From assembly GCA_039199225.1 (NCBI GenBank), contig JBCCSZ010000140.1, positions 1 through 19,311 of the forward strand: DNA of 19,311 nucleotides, read 5' to 3'. Position 1 is the first letter of the stretch. Each line of letters begins with the position of its first letter. Shown one piece after another: positions 1 through 7,112 of the stretch. The notes under the pieces are model-generated. The model was not told the origin of the DNA. It did not search any database and was given only the letters and a program-made list of their open reading frames with translations. The position numbers and the translations under genes were made by a program. The stretch comes from JBCCSZ01 sp039199225 (GTDB lineage Bacteria; Bacteroidota; Bacteroidia; Chitinophagales; Saprospiraceae).

Positions 1-237
1 GGAGGAGCAGCACTAAAGAAGATTTGAGTAGTTTTTTCATTTTAACACCCGAGTTTTCCTTCATTTTAAGAGTAATGCCCAAAAAAGCAAACATTTAATT
101 TATAGGCTTAATTTTTGATTTAAATCTTAAACGGACTATATTTACGTTCGCTTTTTTGGGCATTACTCTTAAAATGAAGGAAAACTCGGGTGTTAAAATG
201 AAAAAACTACTCAAATCTTCTTTAGTGCTGCTCCTCC
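1..237. repeat. Near-perfect 92-base inverted repeat flanking the gldK promoter
   Basis: Bases 1-92 are the reverse complement of bases 146-237, with position p pairing with 238-p. Arms 1-88 and 150-237 pair without a mismatch; 89/149 mismatches; 90-92 pair again with 146-148. The central 53 bases are not paired. The right arm carries the 5' leader and first 13 codons of gldK, so the left arm reads on the minus strand as an identical gldK start (ATG at 40-38) cut off by the window edge. An identical divergent gldK copy is unlikely. A fold-back chimera at a contig end is the simplest explanation, but a real inverted duplication cannot be excluded from this sequence alone. Confidence 0.95.
112..144 (+). 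promoter_or_regulatory. Probable gldK promoter (Bacteroidota -33/-7 type)
   Basis: TTTTTG at 112-117 and TATATTTA at 137-144 are separated by 19 bases. This fits the Bacteroidota sigma-ABfr pattern TTTG, 17-23 bases, TAnnTTTG, with the last G replaced by A. Transcription would begin near base 150, about 45-50 bases before the ATG at 198. The whole element lies in the unpaired centre of the inverted repeat. Confidence 0.45.
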
Positions 238-1442
238 TAACATTGGTGGCGGCTTCGTGCGGTACTCGCCAGGATGGTCAGCTTCTAGGTGTTCTGGACC
301 GCCCTACTTGGAAAGGAATTAATCCTTACGGAATGGTGTACGTACCTTCTGGTACTTTGCACATAGGTGTGGCAGATCAGGACATTACCAACACATTCGT
401 CCAGAGACCGAAATCTATTTCTATTCAGGGATTCTACATGGATGATACAGAAATCACCAACAACGAGTACAGACAGTTTGTCTACTGGGTACGGGATTCT
501 GTTGCGCACTCCCTTTTGGAACATTATTACACTGACGATTTTGACAATGAATACATCGACTGGGAGATGGACATCGACTGGACCGATGAGACACTGGAAG
601 ATATGTACTTTCAGGGGGACGAAAAATTTGCCGGAAAGCGCGAATTGGACGTAACCAAGCTGGAGTACAACTACGAGTGGTACGATTGGCAGAGAGCAGC
701 CCACGACCGAGTGTCTAAGCGTACTGCCCACATCAAAAGAGAAAAAGCGCTGATCTATCCAGATACACTGGTTTGGATTCGCGACTTCGCATATTCTTAC
801 AATGAGCCGATGACCAGAAACTATTTCTGGCACCCTGCTTTTGACGATTATCCTGTAGTGGGTGTCAACTGGGATATGGCTCGTGCTTTCTCCTATTGGA
901 GAACCAATCTTTGGAATTCCTACCAAGCTAAGCGTAAGGATGGCATCAACTCTGAAGATTTCAGACTTCCCACAGAACACGAATGGGAATATGCTGCCAG
1001 AGGTGGACATGAAATGGCTCCGTTCCCATGGGGTGGATACTATGTCCGAAATGCCAAGGGATGTTTGTTGGCCAACTTCAAGCCCGGCCGTGGTAACTAT
1101 CCCGAGGATGGTGGTTTATACACTGTAAAAGCTGACGCGTACTTCCCGAACGATTATGGCCTGTTTAATATGGCTGGAAACGTGGCGGAATGGACCAGTT
1201 CTGCTTACTACGAAAACTCTTATTCTTTCCTCCACGATTTGAACCCCGACCTTCGTTATGATGCGGCTGAAGACGAAAGCGAAACGCAAAAGAGAAAGGT
1301 CATCCGCGGCGGGTCTTGGAAAGACATCATGTGGTTTATGCAAACGCATGCAAGACATTGGGAATACCAGGACACAACCAAGTCGTATATTGGTTTCCGT
1401 TGTGCCTTGACCTTCTTGGGACGCTCAATCAATGACTTCTAA
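198..1442 (+). CDS. gldK: Type IX secretion ring lipoprotein GldK (PorK family)
   Basis: GldK is an outer-membrane lipoprotein that with GldN forms the periplasmic ring of the type IX secretion and gliding machinery. The 414-residue protein starts with a lipoprotein signal (MKKLLKSSLVLLLLTLVAAS, then C21), which fixes the ATG at 198; in-frame TTG 156 and ATG 174 would put charged residues before the signal. The rest has the formylglycine-generating-enzyme-like fold seen in GldK: FRLPTEHEWEYAARGG near residue 254, NVAEW near 328, VIRGGSW near 367 and GFRCA near 398. The family uses this fold structurally, not as an enzyme. gldL, gldM and gldN follow, which makes the assignment firm. A hairpin separates gldK from gldL, so gldK may be partly a separate transcript. 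The first 13 codons are duplicated in reverse at the window edge. Confidence 0.96.
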   Translation: MKKLLKSSLVLLLLTLVAASCGTRQDGQLLGVLDRPTWKGINPYGMVYVPSGTLHIGVADQDITNTFVQRPKSISIQGFYMDDTEITNNEYRQFVYWVRDSVAHSLLEHYYTDDFDNEYIDWEMDIDWTDETLEDMYFQGDEKFAGKRELDVTKLEYNYEWYDWQRAAHDRVSKRTAHIKREKALIYPDTLVWIRDFAYSYNEPMTRNYFWHPAFDDYPVVGVNWDMARAFSYWRTNLWNSYQAKRKDGINSEDFRLPTEHEWEYAARGGHEMAPFPWGGYYVRNAKGCLLANFKPGRGNYPEDGGLYTVKADAYFPNDYGLFNMAGNVAEWTSSAYYENSYSFLHDLNPDLRYDAAEDESETQKRKVIRGGSWKDIMWFMQTHARHWEYQDTTKSYIGFRCALTFLGRSINDF

Positions 1443-1458
1443 AAAAGCAAGATAAACG

Positions 1459-1496
1459 ACAAATGGAATGAGAAAATAACCGCTCATTCCATTTGT
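1459..1496 (+). terminator. Hairpin terminator between gldK and gldL
   Basis: AAATGGAATGAG (1461-1472) is exactly complementary to CTCATTCCATTT (1483-1494), and the pairing extends two bases outward at 1459-1460 and 1495-1496, around a 10-base loop. A TTTT run ends at 1499, followed by mixed T-rich sequence. It lies 17 bases after the gldK stop. The T tract is short, so it may terminate only part of the transcripts and set the ratio of gldK to gldLMN. Confidence 0.6.
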
Positions 1497-1686
1497 TTTG
1501 AGTCTTTCCCTGTACATGACAAAGCCGATTAAACTCCTACCTACACAGTTAATAAAAATATTATACTCTGCTTTGTAACTTTTTTTCTGTTCGGCGTTAT
1601 TCTCTAGGGGATGCCTTACGAACTATATATTGGTAATAACCCGCTTTGTGCTATATAATTAATTTAACCTATTAAAAAAAAGTAAG

Positions 1687-2280
1687 ATGAGTTTCTTAAA
1701 GACAAAAGGATTTAAGTACCTTAAGAACCTGATCATTGGTGTTGGTGCTGCAATCGTATTGCTGGGTGCATTGTTCAAGTTGGAGAGCTGGGAATATGCC
1801 AGTACAATGCTAACCATCGGCCTATGTACGGAGGCGTTTATTTTCTTGTTCTTGGGTTTGATCGGGCCTGACAAAGATTATTATTGGGAAAAACTATATC
1901 CTGGTTTGGATGATTATAGTTCACGCATCGCTCCTTTGACGGAAGGCGACATCACTGGTCAGACACCTGCTCTGAACGGCGAGGTTGTCGAGCAGCAATT
2001 GGGTGGTATGTTGACAGAACTTCAAACCATGTCCAAGAGCTTAGGCTCTTTGAAAGCGTTGCAGGAAGTTGATTTTTCTGGTACTGGTGACCAGTTGAAG
2101 ACGATGAGCAACTTTTACACTCGCATGAACGATGCGATGGCCAATTTGAACGACACTTTGGAGGACACAAAGGTTTACAAAGACCAATTGAAGTCTTTGA
2201 ACAACAACCTTGGTTCTTTGAACTCTGTTTATGGCAACGTACTGTCTGCTATGGCCGGTATGGGTGGTAAAAACAACTGA
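1687..2280 (+). CDS. gldL: Gliding/type IX secretion motor protein GldL
   Basis: GldL is the inner-membrane stator-like subunit that with GldM converts proton flow into the mechanical work driving type IX secretion and gliding. The 197-residue protein has two membrane helices at about residues 14-31 and 39-60. Between and within them are K31, E33, E36 and E49; E49 in the second helix sits at the position of the conserved membrane glutamate of Flavobacterium GldL. After the second helix come the family-typical GPDKDYYWEKLYPGLDDY segment and a helical cytoplasmic tail from about residue 95 to the end. An A-rich stretch rather than a clear Shine-Dalgarno sequence precedes the ATG. gldM follows 47 bases downstream, which suggests one transcript. 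The 244-base gap from gldK holds a hairpin but no convincing promoter pair. Confidence 0.96.
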   Translation: MSFLKTKGFKYLKNLIIGVGAAIVLLGALFKLESWEYASTMLTIGLCTEAFIFLFLGLIGPDKDYYWEKLYPGLDDYSSRIAPLTEGDITGQTPALNGEVVEQQLGGMLTELQTMSKSLGSLKALQEVDFSGTGDQLKTMSNFYTRMNDAMANLNDTLEDTKVYKDQLKSLNNNLGSLNSVYGNVLSAMAGMGGKNN

Positions 2281-2327
2281 TCATTTTCATCGCAATCAAT
2301 TTCCTAAACCTCTTAAATTAAAGGGAT

Positions 2328-3905
2328 ATGTCTATACCAAAGGAGCCGCGGCAGTTGATGATCAACTTGATGTACCTGGTACTCACTGCCCTTCTGGCCC
2401 TGAATGTTTCTGCGGAAATTTTCAATGCATTCAAACTGGTTGACAAGGGTCTGCAAAAGTCCAATGCTGTATTGGATGCTGCCAATGAGCCGATTCCGGC
2501 ACAGGTAGCTAAATTGGCCAAGAAGAAGCCAGAACTACAAACATATGCTGATCGGGCGAATCCAGTTCGTCAGCTTTCTAAAGAATTCAATAGCTACGTC
2601 GACGAAATCGTTACAGAACTGATCGATAAGTCTGGTAACAAAAACGGTGAAATCGACGATGGTGATTATAAAATCAAAGGCAATACGAAAAAGCTGAAAG
2701 GCGTCAAAAACAAAGACGTTACTACTAAGTACCTCGTAATGGGGGGCAAAGGTGAAGAACTCAAGCAGAAGATCATCGATACTAGAGCTAAGTTTCTGGA
2801 ATACATCGACGATAGCGAAAGAGAAGCCTTTTTTAGCAATATCGCACTTGAAGTAGACGACGAAAGCTGGAAGCTGAGCAAGGACAAAAAGTCTTGGGCT
2901 GATTTCAACTTCCGCCAGATGCCGGTCGGTGCTTTGTTGCCAATGTTTTCCAAGTTTAAAAATGATGCTAAAGCAACAGAATCTGCCGTTCTTAACTATT
3001 TGTTGAGTAAGGTAGGGGGTGAAGACATCGTTCTGGATAAATTCCAGGTTGTTTCTTCTCCAAAGAAAACTTATGTCATCAAGGGGGAATCCTTTGAAAC
3101 AGAGGTTTTCTTGAGTGCTTCTGCTTCTCAGGCTTCCAACACAGGGGTTTCCATCTCTGTTAACGGAAGAAGTCTTCCTGTAAAAGATGGTGTTGCTACC
3201 TTTAAGGAGTCCGCCGGTTCTACAGGTATCCGTAAGTATACAGCTTCCATCACCGTTACCAACCCTGTAACAGGAGAAAAGAACACTTACAAGAACAACT
3301 TCGAGTATGAAGTAGGTCTTCGTTCTGCCAACGTTTCTGCCGATAAGATGAACGTTTTCTACATCGGTGTAAGCAACCCGGTTTCTGTAACAGCTGCCGG
3401 TGTTTCTACCAACGACCTCAAAGTCAACGGTTCAGGTGGTGGTATCAAAATGAAGCCAGCTGGAAAAGGTAAGTATGATGTTACTGTGAACAAGCCAGGT
3501 GAAGCAAGCATTACTGTTGCTGGTGGTGGTTTGCAATCTACCAAGTTCCCATTCCGTGTCAAGCGTATTCCTGATCCGGTTCCTGTACTCGGTGCAGGTC
3601 CTAACAAGAAAGGTGGTGCGATGGGTAATGGTGAATTCAAGGCGCAAGGTGGTCTGGCGACAATCTTGGAAAACTTTGATTTCGATGCCAAGTGTAAAGT
3701 GATGGGATATGAGTTGACACGCGTTGCAAAGCGTCAAGACCCTGTATCTTCTAACAATGCCGGAGCTCGTTACAATCAAAAGTCCAAGCGTTTGGTCAAC
3801 GCAGCCAAGCCTGGTGATACTTACTACTTCGACAACGTTAAATCAAAATGTCCTGGCGATGCTGCCGGACGTAGATTGCCTTCTATTGTCTTTAAGATTA
3901 GATAA
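2328..3905 (+). CDS. gldM: Gliding/type IX secretion motor protein GldM
   Basis: GldM is a single-pass inner-membrane protein whose long periplasmic part reaches the GldK/GldN ring and passes on motor movement. The 525-residue length matches the family. The N-terminus has the diagnostic PRQLMINLMYLVLTALLALN segment: a short cytoplasmic end, R8 at the mouth of the helix (the position of the conserved Arg of Flavobacterium GldM), and one helix at about 10-28. The periplasmic part holds a helical region (to about 225), Ig-like beta domains around residues 240-330 and 335-415, and a C-terminal domain starting near FRVKRIPDPVPVLG and ending SIVFKIR, as expected for the four-domain GldM stalk. An AAAGGGA stretch lies 3 bases before the ATG. 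gldN begins 23 bases after the stop. Confidence 0.97.
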   Translation: MSIPKEPRQLMINLMYLVLTALLALNVSAEIFNAFKLVDKGLQKSNAVLDAANEPIPAQVAKLAKKKPELQTYADRANPVRQLSKEFNSYVDEIVTELIDKSGNKNGEIDDGDYKIKGNTKKLKGVKNKDVTTKYLVMGGKGEELKQKIIDTRAKFLEYIDDSEREAFFSNIALEVDDESWKLSKDKKSWADFNFRQMPVGALLPMFSKFKNDAKATESAVLNYLLSKVGGEDIVLDKFQVVSSPKKTYVIKGESFETEVFLSASASQASNTGVSISVNGRSLPVKDGVATFKESAGSTGIRKYTASITVTNPVTGEKNTYKNNFEYEVGLRSANVSADKMNVFYIGVSNPVSVTAAGVSTNDLKVNGSGGGIKMKPAGKGKYDVTVNKPGEASITVAGGGLQSTKFPFRVKRIPDPVPVLGAGPNKKGGAMGNGEFKAQGGLATILENFDFDAKCKVMGYELTRVAKRQDPVSSNNAGARYNQKSKRLVNAAKPGDTYYFDNVKSKCPGDAAGRRLPSIVFKIR

Positions 3906-3928
3906 ATTTGCAATATAAATTAGAAGTC

Positions 3929-4795
3929 ATGAAGATCTCATTGAAATTATTATGCCTGTGTTTGGTCGCAATGTTTTTCGCAGCCAACCCTCTTATGGCT
4001 CAAATTCCAGAGACTGTTAAAACGGAGGCCAGTGAGCCTGATGGAGATGGACCAGTGGATGACATTGTTGAAAAAAGAATGATTGACGAACGTCGTGTAC
4101 TACCTTATCAACCGCTGCGCGAAGCAGACATCTTCTGGGAGAAGCGCATTTGGAGGGTAATCGACATTCGCGAGAAAATGAACCTGCCGTTCGCCTATCC
4201 TGAAATGCCGTTCTTTACCATCTTGATGGATGCTGCCATCAATGGAGACATCAGCGTATTCAGTACGGAAGACGATAAGTTCTCTAGTAAGATCGAACCA
4301 AATGAGGTAGCTTCAATGGGTGCTACAGTAGATACGGTTATCACCTTTGATCCGGAAACCTACGAAGAACAGATTCAGGTGGTTCGAAACGAACTCAACC
4401 CGGAAGATGTTAAGCGTTTCCGCCTCAAGGAAGTGTGGTTCTTCGACGAGGAGACCTCTACCTTACAGGTGCGTATCCTGGGGATTGCCCCACTGATCGA
4501 TGTAAAAGACGATAACGGTAACTTCAAGTATGAAAAGCCGATGTTTTGGGTGTACTACCCGGAGTGCCGCGAGATCATGGCTAGACACAAGGTGTTCATG
4601 GCTGGTAACGATGCCAGTTTGATTACCTGGGAAGACCTTTTTGAAATGCGGTTCTTCTCTAGCTACATCTACAAGGAGTCCAACGTTCACAACATCCGCT
4701 TGCAGGATTACCTATCAGGGGTGGACCTGCTGCTGGAAGCTGATAAGATCAAGAGAGAAATCTTCAACTTCGAACACGATCTGTGGTCCTTCTAA
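3929..4795 (+). CDS. gldN: Type IX secretion ring protein GldN (PorN family)
   Basis: GldN is the periplasmic partner of GldK in the ring-shaped core of the type IX secretion system. The ATG at 3929 gives 288 residues with a standard signal peptide: MKISLKLL, a hydrophobic stretch, and likely cleavage after LMAQ near residue 24. An in-frame TTG at 3908 would place uncharacteristic residues before the signal and is not preferred. The body carries family-like features: READIFWEKRIWRVIDIREKMNLPFAYP, a region rich in acidic residues, EVWFFDEETSTLQVRILGIAPL, and a C-terminal FNFEHDLWSF. It is the last gene of the gldLMN run and is followed within 35 bases by a strong terminator. No sprF/porP or extra gldN paralogue is next to it. 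Confidence 0.95.
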   Translation: MKISLKLLCLCLVAMFFAANPLMAQIPETVKTEASEPDGDGPVDDIVEKRMIDERRVLPYQPLREADIFWEKRIWRVIDIREKMNLPFAYPEMPFFTILMDAAINGDISVFSTEDDKFSSKIEPNEVASMGATVDTVITFDPETYEEQIQVVRNELNPEDVKRFRLKEVWFFDEETSTLQVRILGIAPLIDVKDDNGNFKYEKPMFWVYYPECREIMARHKVFMAGNDASLITWEDLFEMRFFSSYIYKESNVHNIRLQDYLSGVDLLLEADKIKREIFNFEHDLWSF

Positions 4796-4826
4796 TCTGG
4801 ACCATCGATTGATATAAGAACTAAAG

Positions 4827-4858
4827 ACCCGGTTGGCGCCAAGCCTGCCGGGTTTTTT
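4827..4858 (+). terminator. Rho-independent terminator after gldN
   Basis: ACCCGG (4827-4832) pairs with CCGGGT (4848-4853), with a possible inner GGC/GCC stem (4835-4837 with 4843-4845), followed by a T run at 4853-4858. It ends the gld operon. The opposing helicase gene stops at 4862, so the same stem also lies directly after that gene; on that strand the T tract is weaker. Confidence 0.85.
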
Positions 4859-4861
4859 ACT

Positions 4862-6763
4862 TTATTGCATAAACTCCCAGGCGCTTTTGTAGGCATCCAA
4901 CCGCTCGCAATATTCCAAAAAGGCCGCATAAAATTCATCAGTACCTACTGTTGCACTGTCTCCAACCATAATGAGCTTCTTTCTCGCTCGGGTCATAGCC
5001 ACATTCATTCTTCGGTAGTCGCTCAAAAAACCGATTTCACTTTTATTATTGGATCGTACCAAGGACAAATAAATCACATCGCGCTCCTGACCCTGAAATC
5101 CGTCGATGGTCCCAACATGCAGGTCAATGGCTTGTAAGCTCTCATCTTCTTCTATTTGCTGTCGAATATGAATGACTTGCTCTTTGTAGGGAGAGATGAT
5201 AGCGATGGAAGGTGGCTCATGGCCATTGATGGTATTCATCAATTGTAACAAATGCTCCCGGAGAATATTGAACTCTCCAGGATTGTATCGGCTCATCGAC
5301 TGTGGGTTGAGTGTTTCTTCAAAGCCACAGCCGGCTGTATCAATAAACAAGATGGATTCTGTGTCTTCTATCGTAAGTTGCCATTGAGCAACGGAAGCAT
5401 CTGCCAGCAATCGTCCTTCGTAGAATTGTTGATTGGAGAAGCCCATGATGTCCCGATGCATTCGGTACTGGGTCCGCAAAAAGCTGGAATCCAAAGCCTT
5501 TTCCAAACATTTTTCCAGCAAGCTGATGTGTAATCCTCCTTTGCGAGCTTCTACAGACTTGACGGTTGGCGGCAGCTGGAAGGGATCACCGGTAAGGACC
5601 ACCTTTGACGCCTTGGTGATGGGAATCCAACTAGCAGGCTCGAGAGCTTGCGCTGCCTCGTCGATGACCACTGTCCGAAATCGCCGGTTCTGCAAAGCTG
5701 GATTAGACGCACTAACCAAGGTGCAAGTGATGACTTCGGCACTATCGAGGATGGCATTCAACAACCGATCCTCCAACTGGTTGACCCAGGCGGTCAGGTC
5801 TTTGGCCTCCTGATAATATTGCTGGCGTTCTGCACGCTCTTTACGGCCAAAGTTTCGCTTGTATCGCTGTGCCTTTCGGCGAGCCTCTGCTGCCTGCAGC
5901 TTGACTTTTTTTATGTTCTTGCTTTCCGGATGCTTACTCATCCTGACCTCCAAAGAATGCCGAATGATGCTCTCGTCCACTCTGGAAACATTGCCCACCC
6001 GAACGACATTCAGTGCCATATCTGCCAGACGTTCCGTCAGCACATCCACCGCCGCATTGGATGGCGCACAGACAAGCACCGTTTTTTCCGTTTTACAAAG
6101 TTGCCGGATCGCCTGGACCAGGGTTGTCGTCTTCCCAGTTCCCGGAGGGCCGTGGATAATGGCTACGTCCCTAGAGGCGATGATGTCTTTAACAGCTGAG
6201 AGTTGGTGTTCGTTGAGGGACGGAATCTGTAGGTGGGCTGGAACTTCGTGGTATTTGGGAACCAACTTATTGAGAAAGATGTCTCGTATCTCTGCCAGCC
6301 GATCTCCCTTGGCATTCATAACCATCTTGAGGGCCTTCTCCATTTCCTTGTAACTGCGTTCGTCAAACAGCAGATCAACACCCAACAAGCCGCCATTGAG
6401 CCACTCGGGGGCATCGGTAGAATTGAGGATGATTTTCATTTTGTTCTTGTCCACATAATTGACTACGCCGGATCGCGCCGGACGAGTAGCACCAGGTTGC
6501 TCTGTGAATAAGCTGACGGTTTTTCCGGCACTAAACTGATGAGGCGATACATCCCCTTCTTTTCGGGCCACCACAATGAAGACCCTTTCACCATAGGTAA
6601 AACCCCGTTTGATAGCCTGAACAGGATACCAGCTCAGGCCCTTTTCTTTCCTTTTGCTGATGGGAAGTTTCTGCACCTTTCGTTTGTACTGCTCAAAGTC
6701 TTCTTCCTTTTCCTTCTGAAGCAGTACTTGCAACCGCTTTAACTCATCTGTTTTTTCTGCCAT
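4862..6763 (-). CDS. UPF1/IGHMBP2-like superfamily 1B helicase
   Basis: The 633-residue protein is a predicted ATP-dependent DNA or RNA helicase of the UPF1-like SF1 family (IGHMBP2/SMUBP-2 type). The motifs appear in order: GPPGTGKT (205-212, Walker A), APSNAAVD (233-240), VIDEAAQ (366-372, Walker B), TGDPFQLPPTV (391-401), QYRMH (432-436), GTIDGFQGQERD (551-562) and RRMNVAMTRARKK (584-596). Residues 1-170 form the basic N-terminal and beta-barrel part typical of the family. Residues about 280-335, between motifs Ia and II, form a basic coiled segment like the 1B/1C insertions of UPF1 proteins. No nuclease or zinc-finger domain is fused. The ATG at 6763 is the first good start. It stands alone, divergent from the export operon, and the substrate cannot be told from sequence. 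Confidence 0.93.
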   Translation of the reverse strand: MAEKTDELKRLQVLLQKEKEEDFEQYKRKVQKLPISKRKEKGLSWYPVQAIKRGFTYGERVFIVVARKEGDVSPHQFSAGKTVSLFTEQPGATRPARSGVVNYVDKNKMKIILNSTDAPEWLNGGLLGVDLLFDERSYKEMEKALKMVMNAKGDRLAEIRDIFLNKLVPKYHEVPAHLQIPSLNEHQLSAVKDIIASRDVAIIHGPPGTGKTTTLVQAIRQLCKTEKTVLVCAPSNAAVDVLTERLADMALNVVRVGNVSRVDESIIRHSLEVRMSKHPESKNIKKVKLQAAEARRKAQRYKRNFGRKERAERQQYYQEAKDLTAWVNQLEDRLLNAILDSAEVITCTLVSASNPALQNRRFRTVVIDEAAQALEPASWIPITKASKVVLTGDPFQLPPTVKSVEARKGGLHISLLEKCLEKALDSSFLRTQYRMHRDIMGFSNQQFYEGRLLADASVAQWQLTIEDTESILFIDTAGCGFEETLNPQSMSRYNPGEFNILREHLLQLMNTINGHEPPSIAIISPYKEQVIHIRQQIEEDESLQAIDLHVGTIDGFQGQERDVIYLSLVRSNNKSEIGFLSDYRRMNVAMTRARKKLIMVGDSATVGTDEFYAAFLEYCERLDAYKSAWEFMQ

Positions 6764-6911
6764 TGTTCAGGTCGTGGTTGATGGACACAAAATATTTGTT
6801 CATTTAATTTTACGAACTGCTTATTACCCTTATGCAATAAGGCTGAAAAACTCGTGTACAATTGCAAAGTATTGGGTTATTTCATCCCTTGTAGATCGAA
6901 TAAACCAGTAC

Positions 6912-6929
6912 GCAGACAGTTCTGTCAGC
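6912..6929. repeat. Near-palindromic dyad, possible operator
   Basis: The core is GACAG-TT-CTGTC (6915-6926), extended by a mismatched A-A pair and then two more paired bases (6912-6913 with 6928-6929). The two-base centre suits a dimeric DNA-binding protein better than an RNA hairpin. No regulator gene is adjacent. Confidence 0.4.
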
Positions 6930-6993
6930 CAATTATGAAAGCTTTTTAGAAGAATATTGTTGTGAAACTTGCAGCTTTTTTGGTCCACCCCAA

Positions 6994-7008
6994 ACAAGCT
7001 ACGCTTGT
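6994..7008. repeat. Short hairpin ACAAGC-TAC-GCTTGT
   Basis: Two perfect six-base arms flank a three-base loop, about 105 bases upstream of the C39 ABC transporter start. It could be an operator or a small terminator-like hairpin. There is no adjacent T run. Confidence 0.35.
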
Positions 7009-7018
7009 CTATTGGTAG

Positions 7019-7031
7019 GGAGAAATTCTCC
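7019..7031. repeat. Palindrome GGAGAAATTCTCC
   Basis: Six-base arms flank one central base, 52 bases upstream of the TAnnTTTG box. The position suits a regulator binding site for the export operon, but this is inference from location only. Confidence 0.4.
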
Positions 7032-7082
7032 TTAAAACTTTATCATTCCTCTCAACTTAAGCTATATTTATCACATTCTACT

Positions 7083-7090
7083 TAAATTTG
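7083..7090 (+). promoter_or_regulatory. Probable -7 box of the export operon
   Basis: TAAATTTG exactly matches the Bacteroidota TAnnTTTG -7 consensus, 22 bases before the ATG at 7113. No TTG or TTTG lies at the expected distance upstream, so the promoter would need activation or the match may be chance. A purine-rich AGAGGAG (7096-7102) lies 10 bases before the start codon and may be the ribosome binding site. Confidence 0.4.
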
Positions 7091-7112
7091 GCAAAAGAGG
7101 AGCTTTTTACCT

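Larger units (their letters stand above)
6764..7112. other. Divergent intergenic region with short dyads
   Basis: This 349-base region between the helicase and the export operon holds no convincing gene in either direction; all ATG-started frames on the plus strand end within a few codons. It contains three dyads: a near-palindrome at 6912-6929 (GACAG-TT-CTGTC core), ACAAGC-TAC-GCTTGT at 6994-7008, and GGAGAAATTCTCC at 7019-7031. Promoters for both flanking transcripts must lie here. I see no transcript-sized folded RNA. Confidence 0.6.

Noticed and set aside
156..197. Upstream in-frame starts for gldK (TTG 156, ATG 174).
   Set aside because: They would add 8-14 residues, including charged ones, before a clear lipoprotein signal that begins at ATG 198; TTG 156 also lies almost at the predicted transcription start.
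285..1010. 241-codon open frame on the minus strand within gldK.
   Set aside because: It lies wholly opposite a well-recognised gldK and its translation shows no signal, domain or plausible start context.
5648..6199. 183-codon open frame on the plus strand inside the helicase.
   Set aside because: It is opposite helicase sequence carrying conserved motifs; the product has no recognisable features.
6744..6803. 19-codon reading frame on the minus strand overlapping the helicase start, a possible upstream ORF or peptide precursor.
   Set aside because: It has no double-glycine leader, no ribosome binding site, and overlaps the helicase start out of frame; too weak to call.
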